A program made the position numbers and the translations under genes. Below the pieces are notes generated by a model, which made no database searches, had not been told where the DNA came from, and saw only the letters and a program-made list of their open reading frames with translations. DNA of 10,351 nt from an uncultured bacterium (lineage in GTDB: Bacteria; Planctomycetota; Phycisphaerae; Phycisphaerales; SM1A02): NCBI GenBank assembly GCA_903938205.1, contig CAJACJ010000282.1:1-10351 (forward strand). Direction: 5' to 3'. Shown piece after piece: positions 6,057 to 10,351 of this stretch (positions within the stretch are counted from its first letter, which is position 1; each line of letters begins with the position of its first letter).

Positions 6057-7471
6057 TTCAGGGGCAACAAATCGTCGGCCTCGCCACTGCTCCACGCTTT
6101 CACGCGCGGCATGATCACTTCGCGCCCGTAAATCTTCAGGCACGCTGCAACTGGAATGCTGAGCAACATTCCGTACACGCCCGCAAGCGCGGCGCCCGCA
6201 AGAACAGCCACAAAAATACTGACGGGACCCAAGTCAGTGGCACGTCCAGCGATCACGGGAATCAGCACATATCCCTCTAATAATTGCACGATCGCATACA
6301 CCAGCGACGGGCCAACCACAATCCACATCCAACTCATGCGCGCCTCCTCAGGCAGCACAAGTTGGTCAACAATCAACAGGCCAATGGCGATTGGCAATCC
6401 CACCGCGCTGAGATACGGCACCACGCTAAATAAACCAATCACCAAGCCCAGCGTAATGGCGTACGGAACGCCGCACACCTTCCAACCAATGGCGAACATG
6501 ATCGCCATGATCAAGCTAATCACAATTCTTCCGCGCACAAATCCGCTCACCGCGTGATCCATCTCCACAATCAACTTCACTGTTCCATCACGGTGCTTCT
6601 CTGGAATCAAGGCGCGCAATTTTGCGATGGCCGAAGGAAAGCTGACCGAGAAAAACCAAAAGTAAAACGGAATCAACGCGATCAAGAATCCCACTGTGAG
6701 AAATTCAAGCGCCGTGGTGAGCACGCCCTGCACGCTTGAGCCAAACATGTTTGTCCATGAAAATGCTCCACCTGGCTGCGCGCCAAAATAGCCGCGCTTG
6801 TTCAAAGCCTCCTCAACCGCAATATCAACGGACGCCTGGCTGACTAATTTCGCTGTTGCTTTATCCGGCACGGACTTGGTCGCGGCTTGCGCGGGAGAAT
6901 TTGAATTGATAATCGCGGCGGAATCTTGCGCCTTTAAGTCAACCGCGTTTGATGTCGCATGTGCATGCGCAGCGTCCGCGGTTGCGTCACTTGTCGCAGC
7001 TGACTTCGAATCGCTTTCAGCAATGCCGCTACCAGAACCAACATTTTCGCTGAACCATAAGCGAATTTTTTGCACTTGATCTTGATACGGTTCCGGCACG
7101 ACCGCCTGCGCGCGGTCAATCACCGAGTTGAAACGTCCGCTGCGAAATGATTCAACAAATGAAACGCTTTGACCAATCACAATGGGCACCGCGATCACCA
7201 ATGCCACAAGCAATCCCAAACCAGCGGTCGCCATGATGGTTCCAACCGCCGCGGGCCGCGACATGCGCAACCGCTGACACACACTTTCCACTATTGGCTC
7301 AACCAAGTACGCCAAACCGAACGCGATTAGCAACGGCACCGTGACGGAACGCATGGCGTAGCCGGCGTAGAAGATCACAACAAACATTGCAATAACAAGC
7401 GCGTCTCGAACACCTTGAATTTGCCACAAGTGCAATTTGGACAGACGCGTTGTGTCTTGTTCGTCAGGCAT
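6053..7471 (-). CDS. AI-2E family (UPF0118) transporter, multi-pass membrane protein
   Basis: From the ATG at 7471 the protein has 472 residues; an in-frame GTG at 7516 would add 15 and neither start has a clear Shine-Dalgarno site. Helices are visible at about 25-45, 46-65, 75-103, 250-280, 315-335 and 337-360, with more to 455. The C-terminal half is diagnostic of the AI-2E transporter family: FVRGRIVISLIMAIMFAIG, then GVPYAITLGLVIGLFSVVPYLS, then GYVLIPVIAGRATDLGPVSI and AGVYGMLLSIPVAACLKI. Members are proposed to export autoinducer-2 or to act as Na+/H+ antiporters or other permeases; the substrate here is unknown. The loop between helices 3 and 4 carries a long Ala/Ser/Asp-rich insert (about 144-225). 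The gene lies downstream of the Minf_1886-family gene on the same strand and ends tail-to-tail with ffh, overlapping its stop codon. Family sure, function open. Confidence 0.9.
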   Translation of the reverse strand: MPDEQDTTRLSKLHLWQIQGVRDALVIAMFVVIFYAGYAMRSVTVPLLIAFGLAYLVEPIVESVCQRLRMSRPAAVGTIMATAGLGLLVALVIAVPIVIGQSVSFVESFRSGRFNSVIDRAQAVVPEPYQDQVQKIRLWFSENVGSGSGIAESDSKSAATSDATADAAHAHATSNAVDLKAQDSAAIINSNSPAQAATKSVPDKATAKLVSQASVDIAVEEALNKRGYFGAQPGGAFSWTNMFGSSVQGVLTTALEFLTVGFLIALIPFYFWFFSVSFPSAIAKLRALIPEKHRDGTVKLIVEMDHAVSGFVRGRIVISLIMAIMFAIGWKVCGVPYAITLGLVIGLFSVVPYLSAVGLPIAIGLLIVDQLVLPEEARMSWMWIVVGPSLVYAIVQLLEGYVLIPVIAGRATDLGPVSIFVAVLAGAALAGVYGMLLSIPVAACLKIYGREVIMPRVKAWSSGEADDLLPLN

Positions 7472-7571
7472 AAAGCGAATGCTAAACGATTCCACCGACT
7501 CTGGCGATGATTTCACATTTCAATTTCAACATTCGGACAAGGTCGCGCATGTTCGGCGAAGAACCCATGCT

Positions 7572-7988
7572 TCAGCGGTGGTTCATGGCATTGATCAATC
7601 GGTCGCGGCTGAAGGCCTCGCCAAAATCAAATACGCCACGGAAATCTTCAAATGAATCTTGCGGGGTTTTGCTGAGCAAGCCAGCGTCGATCATGGCGAA
7701 CACAATGCGTCCAAAATCATCGGTTCGATGCACATGCCAACTTTGCAACACCACTGGCGCCAACAAACCGTAGCGCTCTATGGCGAATTCACGCAAGCCC
7801 ATGCACAATTGTTGCCCAGAAATATGCCGGTCAGCCTCCGAAGAATCCAGGCCTTGAGACCTTTCGACCGTTCGCGACAATCCTTCGCGCACAAATCGAT
7901 ACGCAGTTGTTGGATAAGGTCCGGCCTTGGCGGCGACTTGTTTCAAGTCAATATCCACATTGGGTTGTTGGGTTTGCTCTGTCGACAC
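7572..7988 (-). CDS. Minf_1886 family protein (Verrucomicrobia/Planctomycetes-restricted)
   Basis: A 138-residue soluble protein with no signal peptide or membrane helix. It shows the hallmarks of the Minf_1886 family, a conserved protein of unknown function found mostly in the PVC group: YPTTAYRFVREGL (25-37), HISGQQLCMGLREFAIERYG (55-74), LLAPVVLQSWHVHRTDDFGR (75-94), IVFAMIDAGLLSKTPQDS (95-112), and the final FRGVFDFGEAF (116-126). Length is as usual for the family. The start is GTG at 7988, preceded by AAGAG about 4 nt upstream. A 100-bp gap to the transporter ATG (55 bp to its GTG) on the same strand makes co-transcription plausible. The gene is divergent from the OmpA-like lipoprotein gene. 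No biochemical role is known to me and I assign none. Confidence 0.85.
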   Translation of the reverse strand: MSTEQTQQPNVDIDLKQVAAKAGPYPTTAYRFVREGLSRTVERSQGLDSSEADRHISGQQLCMGLREFAIERYGLLAPVVLQSWHVHRTDDFGRIVFAMIDAGLLSKTPQDSFEDFRGVFDFGEAFSRDRLINAMNHR

Positions 7989-8224
7989 GGTTCTCTTTTA
8001 CCTATCGGTTGAATGACTCTGAAAACTTGGATTCACTATCTCATGAGTGAAACTTCAAATATACGTAACCACCAAGAGTTGTCCCAAGCCTAGGTTTGAA
8101 TTTGCGTAGGTCAACCATAAGTACAAATTTATCGCCGACCAACCAACCCCCGTGGCTAAGTGTCGCGTCTCTTCAAGCCTCACGCATTGCGAATTAAACT
8201 CGTTTCGCCTCGTCGCGTTTCACC

Positions 8225-8239
8225 CACTTGCGCTACACT
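8225..8239 (+). promoter_or_regulatory. Candidate -10 region for the OmpA-like gene
   Basis: CACTTGCGC is followed by TACACT (8234-8239), 4 of 6 to the -10 consensus. The preceding ACTTGCGC matches the ACTTTCGC seen before the candidate dxs and ffh -10 boxes at all but one base. A -35 hexamer at 16-18 bp is not evident. The predicted leader would be about 50 nt and ends in a good Shine-Dalgarno site. Inference. Confidence 0.3.
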
Positions 8240-8284
8240 CTCCGCCTTAAGCGATCGCTAGAAATCGCATTCGACCCACTTACT

Positions 8285-8290
8285 GGAGAA
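8285..8290 (+). promoter_or_regulatory. Ribosome binding site fixing the OmpA-like start
   Basis: GGAGAA lies 6 nt before the ATG at 8297. It is the clearest Shine-Dalgarno site in the window. It favours this start over the upstream in-frame ATG at 8228, whose product would bury the lipoprotein signal 23 residues inside. Confidence 0.7.
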
Positions 8291-8296
8291 CCTTCG

Positions 8297-9157
8297 ATGG
8301 CCTGGAAGCGAATCACGTTCATTGCACTTGTTCCTGTCTTGTTTGCAGCATGCGTTCCTCAACAGAAGTATGACGATCTGTTGACTGCATACCGCGGTCA
8401 AGAACAAACATTGTTGGCCACGCAAAGTGATTTGCAAACGGCGCGCACAAATGAAGAACGTCTTCGCGCGCAAATGGCTGCGGCCGCCGCCGACCTTGAA
8501 GCACTCGCCGGTCTTCGCAATGGAGCCAAGGGCGACATCGACAAATTGCTTGCCGATTACGAACGCCTTCTCAAACAAGTTGGTGAAATGGGCGTTGGTC
8601 CGCTTCCTGCGGAGTTGAATAAAGCGCTTGCTGATTTGGCCGCGCAATATCCAGATGTGTTGACCTTTGACGCGCGCACAGGAATGTTGCGCTTCTCAAG
8701 CGACTTCACATTTGATTCTGGCTCGGTCGCCATTAAGCCAGCGGCAAAAACTTTGGTTGACAAACTCGCTGGCATTTTGAATCAATCAATTGCGCAACAA
8801 TTCGAAGTGAAAGTTGTTGGTCACACCGACAACGTTCCAATTCGTCGCGTCGCAGCGCAGCATCCAACCAACATGTATCTGTCGGCGCATCGCGCGATTA
8901 GTGTTCGTGACGCGCTGGTATCAGATGGCGTTGCCGCCAACCGCATGCAAGTCGCCGGCTACGGTGAATATCGACCAGTGGTTGCCAACGGTGCCAATGG
9001 TGCCGCCGCCAACCGCCGTGTGGAAATTTTCTTAAGTCCAATGACTATTCCAATCATTACTGGTGGCGATCCAACGGAGCTCCCTCCTGCGGCATCGTCC
9101 TCCAAGATGGCGGCGCCGGTTCGCGCCAAGAGCAACGACGACGAACCCACTAAGTAA
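8297..9157 (+). CDS. OmpA/Pal/MotB-type peptidoglycan-associated lipoprotein
   Basis: A 286-residue lipoprotein. Residues 1-18 are a signal peptide with positive W3-K-R5, a hydrophobic core and lipobox F16-A-A-C19, so Cys19 should be lipidated after signal peptidase II cleavage. Residues about 22-98 are charged, Ala/Leu/Gln-rich and heptad-like, consistent with a coiled coil. Residues about 130-247 are an OmpA C-terminal domain: FTFDSGSVAIKPAAK, VVGHTDNVPI (D178), LSAHRA (R199) and GAAANRRVEIFL. The Asp and Arg are the pair that grips diaminopimelate of peptidoglycan in the family. GHTDNVPI is the form common in MotB and OmpA-like proteins. The C-terminal ~40 residues are a Pro/Ala/Ser-rich disordered tail. 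It probably anchors the envelope to the cell wall. A Pal role would predict tol genes nearby; the only possible one is the distant ExbB/TolQ-like gene, so I give no symbol. Confidence 0.92.
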   Translation: MAWKRITFIALVPVLFAACVPQQKYDDLLTAYRGQEQTLLATQSDLQTARTNEERLRAQMAAAAADLEALAGLRNGAKGDIDKLLADYERLLKQVGEMGVGPLPAELNKALADLAAQYPDVLTFDARTGMLRFSSDFTFDSGSVAIKPAAKTLVDKLAGILNQSIAQQFEVKVVGHTDNVPIRRVAAQHPTNMYLSAHRAISVRDALVSDGVAANRMQVAGYGEYRPVVANGANGAAANRRVEIFLSPMTIPIITGGDPTELPPAASSSKMAAPVRAKSNDDEPTK

Positions 9158-9164
9158 GCTCAGC

Positions 9165-9182
9165 TTGCGGTTCACACCGCAA
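9165..9182 (+). other. Small hairpin after the OmpA-like stop
   Basis: TTGCGGT (9165-9171) and ACCGCAA (9176-9182) form a perfect 7-bp stem with a 4-nt loop, 7 nt after the stop codon. No T run follows, so it is not an intrinsic terminator alone. It may protect the 3' end or be incidental. Confidence 0.4.
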
Positions 9183-9190
9183 ACTCAAAT

Positions 9191-9328
9191 ATGTATTTTA
9201 AGGCGGCGATCCAAAATAAATGGGTCGCCGCTTCTGTTATCGGGCTACTCGCAATCCTCTTATTCGCACTTGTAAAGACGAATAAATCAGAAATGGATGG
9301 TTCAGATTCCGTTCACAAAGCAAAATGA
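9191..9328 (+). CDS. Possible 45-residue single-helix membrane peptide
   Basis: An ATG ORF of 45 codons encodes a short charged N-terminus (MYFKAAIQNK), one hydrophobic run from W11 to V28 (VAASVIGLLAILLFALV), then K29-T-N-K and a polar tail ending HKAK. This is the pattern of a small bitopic membrane protein with flanking lysines. There is no Shine-Dalgarno site, and the codons CTA, TTA, GGG and GTA are less like neighbouring genes. The 10-bp hairpin at 9203-9231 lies inside it, so the ORF and the terminator interpretation compete. I do not recognise a family. Confidence 0.3.
   Translation: MYFKAAIQNKWVAASVIGLLAILLFALVKTNKSEMDGSDSVHKAK
9203..9233 (+). terminator. Candidate intrinsic terminator of the OmpA-like gene
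   Basis: GCGGCGATCC (9203-9212) pairs with GGGTCGCCGC (9222-9231) as a 10-bp GC-rich stem with one U-G wobble and a 9-nt A-rich loop, followed by TTCTGTTAT. The stem is strong but the trailing U tract is weak and interrupted. It starts 45 nt after the stop codon at 9157. It also lies inside a possible small membrane-peptide ORF, in which case the stem could be accidental. Confidence 0.4.
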
Positions 9329-9377
9329 TTTCATGATTTAGCAACTTTCAATTTGGATTTATCAGAAAGCGGAGTAT

Positions 9378-9435
9378 GGTGGGGTAAGTAATTCACCGCC
9401 GGTTTCATCGCCTGAGAAGGATTCTCAGGCACCGG
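9378..9435 (+). promoter_or_regulatory. Structured leader hairpins before the lamin-tail gene
   Basis: GCCTGAGAA (9410-9418) and TTCTCAGGC (9422-9430) form a perfect 9-bp stem closed by a GGA loop. It sits inside a second 5-bp stem, CCGGT (9399-9403) with ACCGG (9431-9435), leaving a one-sided TTCATC bulge. Upstream, GGTG (9378-9381) and CACC (9394-9397) can form another short stem. The block ends 33 nt before the ATG at 9469 and has no T run, so a leader RNA element or protein-binding hairpin fits better than a terminator. It does not match a riboswitch consensus that I know. Confidence 0.4.
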
Positions 9436-9468
9436 ATGGCGTAATTGCATTCACTAGGGCCCCACATT

Positions 9469-10351
9469 ATGCGAACCAACCTCATCGCTGGACTCCTGTT
9501 AGCAACAACTTCCGCGGCGTTTGCGCAGGACATCAATGAAATCCGCGTTCAACAAACCGGTATCGACACACAGATTTACGCCGAGATTAAAGGCGTGGCT
9601 GGAACAGATCTATCCACCTACACCCTGCTTGTCATTGGCAACGATGATTTCGCCACCGCACCAGCGCAGAACGGATACATCGAAAGCGCGATTCAATTGT
9701 CAGGCCTTATTCCTGCAAGCGGCTACTACGTTGTCGCGGAACCCACGTACTCGCTCACAACACCAGACCTTTTCTCATTCTTGGATTTCCAAGCTGACAA
9801 CAACAAGACATTCATGCTTGTGAAAGATTTCACCGGCGGAGTTGGCTCAATTGTTGACACCGATTTTAACGGCGTGCTTGACACCACTTTCTGGTCAAGC
9901 ATTTCCTCATCCGTTGCGTTTGTTGCAAGCAGCACACAAGACGGCCTGTTTAGCGACTATGTCTACAGCACAACCAAGGTTGGCCCAGACGGTGGCGCCT
10001 TTCCAAGCAAGGCACAACGCTGCGAAGACTCTGGCGTTTGGAAGATTGGTTTCGCGGAGGTTTCTGCGACCAGCGACACCCCTGGTGTTGCCAACCCTGT
10101 TTGCTCCACAAGCAATGTGGTCGTTCAACTCGATGAAGTTCGTATCGATCAACAAGGCGCCGACAACGATGAATTCGCAGAGCTTTCTGGTGAGCCTGGC
10201 GCTGATCTCAGTTCACTCACCTACATCGTGCTTGGTGATGCCCAAACTGGAGCGGCCACAAAAAAATCTGGTGTGATTGAATGCATCATGCCCCTCACAG
10301 GTAAGACCATGCCCGCGAATGGCCTCTTCTTGATTACAAACAAAATCACGG
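9469..10351 (+). CDS. Secreted lamin-tail-like repeat protein, C-terminus cut by window edge
   Basis: The reading frame is open from ATG 9469 to the right edge (294 codons, 3' end missing). Residues 1-19 are a Sec signal peptide ending AAFA before Q20-D21. The mature part has two related units about 199 residues apart: INEIRVQQTGIDTQIYAEI (22-40) then GTDLSTYTLLVIGND, and LDEVRIDQQGADNDEFAELS (221-240) then GADLSSLTYIVLGD. Each is followed by a hydrophobic I-P-A-S-G-Y or M-P-A-N-G-L strand leading to VVAE or LITN. Together with WKIGFAEVSATSDTPGVANP (191-210), this matches the lamin-tail-like (LTD) beta-sandwich domains common in large exported planctomycete proteins, often of surface or biofilm type. 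Cys pairs appear at 185, 212 and 272. AGGG (9456-9459) may be a weak ribosome site. The function and C-terminal anchor are unseen. The LTD call is probable, export is well supported. Confidence 0.82.
   Translation, partial: MRTNLIAGLLLATTSAAFAQDINEIRVQQTGIDTQIYAEIKGVAGTDLSTYTLLVIGNDDFATAPAQNGYIESAIQLSGLIPASGYYVVAEPTYSLTTPDLFSFLDFQADNNKTFMLVKDFTGGVGSIVDTDFNGVLDTTFWSSISSSVAFVASSTQDGLFSDYVYSTTKVGPDGGAFPSKAQRCEDSGVWKIGFAEVSATSDTPGVANPVCSTSNVVVQLDEVRIDQQGADNDEFAELSGEPGADLSSLTYIVLGDAQTGAATKKSGVIECIMPLTGKTMPANGLFLITNKIT

Larger units (their letters stand above)
7989..8296. other. Divergent intergenic region (Minf_1886 gene / OmpA-like gene)
   Basis: These 308 bp contain no convincing gene; a 16-codon ATG ORF at 8043-8093 is too short to support. 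Visible structure: an inverted repeat TTCACT (8032-8037) and AGTGAA (8046-8051) with an 8-nt spacer; a 14-bp palindrome with one mismatched pair, CAAGCCTAGGTTTG (8085-8098); and GCGATCGC (8251-8258), a perfect 8-bp palindrome in the presumed OmpA-like leader. The promoters of both divergent genes should lie here. The two operator-like palindromes are closer to the minus-strand gene. Confidence 0.5.

Noticed and set aside
6156..6557. 133-codon plus-strand ORF opposite the AI-2E transporter
   Set aside because: It is antisense to the diagnostic C-terminal half of the transporter and has a Thr/Pro/Ile composition typical of a shadow frame.
8043..8093. 16-codon ORF in the divergent intergenic region
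   Set aside because: Too short, no ribosome site, and it overlaps palindromic DNA that better explains the region.
8228..8296. Upstream ATG extension of the OmpA-like lipoprotein
   Set aside because: It would place 23 charged residues before the signal peptide and overlap the candidate -10 region, while GGAGAA fits the ATG at 8297.
9405..9435. Partial resemblance of CTCAGGCACCGG to a glycine riboswitch
   Set aside because: The conserved 5' GGAGAG-like strand and the other glycine-aptamer core elements are missing, and the bases are fully used in a local hairpin.
9842..10276. 144-codon plus-strand ORF in another frame of the lamin-tail gene
   Set aside because: The overlapping frame has a signal peptide and internal repeats; this one shows neither motifs nor sensible composition.
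1..10351. CRISPR arrays, transposases, tRNA or SRP RNA genes, defence systems
   Set aside because: I looked for repeat-spacer patterns, transposase motifs, cloverleaf signatures and the SRP RNA core GGAAG-loop near ffh, and saw none that could be supported.

Overview
The gene content and protein family variants suggest a member of the phylum Planctomycetota, most likely the Phycisphaerae/Phycisphaerales side. The lineage pointers are a short protein of the Minf_1886 (Verrucomicrobia/Planctomycetes-restricted) family, a secreted lamin-tail-like protein with repeats opening I-N/D-E-(I/V)-R, a Dxs whose thiamine-diphosphate motif reads GDASIVNG, and an Ffh with DLQRPAA and SKFD in its G domain. 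Base composition is moderately GC-rich, coding is dense, and clear Shine-Dalgarno sites are rare. The assignment is inference from motifs; no search was run.

Layout. Positions 1-1419, minus strand: an FHA-GAF protein (cut by the left edge, TTG start) whose start overlaps the stop of an ExbB/TolQ/MotA-type membrane protein. Positions 1465-4495, plus strand: two isoprenoid genes, a farnesyl-diphosphate-synthase-type polyprenyl synthase (ispA) and 1-deoxy-D-xylulose-5-phosphate synthase (dxs), 187 bp apart with a candidate promoter between them. Positions 4572-6056, plus strand: the SRP GTPase ffh. Positions 6053-7988, minus strand: an AI-2E-family membrane transporter, tail-to-tail with ffh and overlapping its stop codon, preceded by the Minf_1886-family gene. 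Positions 7989-8296: a divergent intergenic region. Positions 8297-9157, plus strand: an OmpA/Pal/MotB-type lipoprotein. Positions 9158-9468: a region with a hairpin that is either a terminator or part of a 45-codon membrane-peptide ORF, followed by a structured leader. Positions 9469 to the right edge, plus strand: a secreted protein with two lamin-tail-like repeats.

How the genes fit together. Dxs makes DXP, the entry to the MEP pathway, and IspA condenses the resulting C5 units into prenyl diphosphates, so two isoprenoid steps sit side by side. Ffh, the AI-2E transporter, the ExbB-like protein and the OmpA-like lipoprotein are all envelope or membrane-targeting functions, but the window does not join them into one operon. 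The ExbB-like/FHA-GAF pair is the only clearly translation-coupled set. It is unusual because the normal ExbD partner is not adjacent and a phosphothreonine-reading signalling protein takes that place.

I see no mobile element, CRISPR array, tRNA or rRNA. Most of the window is ordinary core-genome content. The less ordinary items are the ExbB/FHA-GAF pair, the small ORF/terminator conflict near 9200, the structured leader near 9400, the inserted loop in the AI-2E transporter, and ACTT(T/G)CGC elements in front of several -10-like hexamers.
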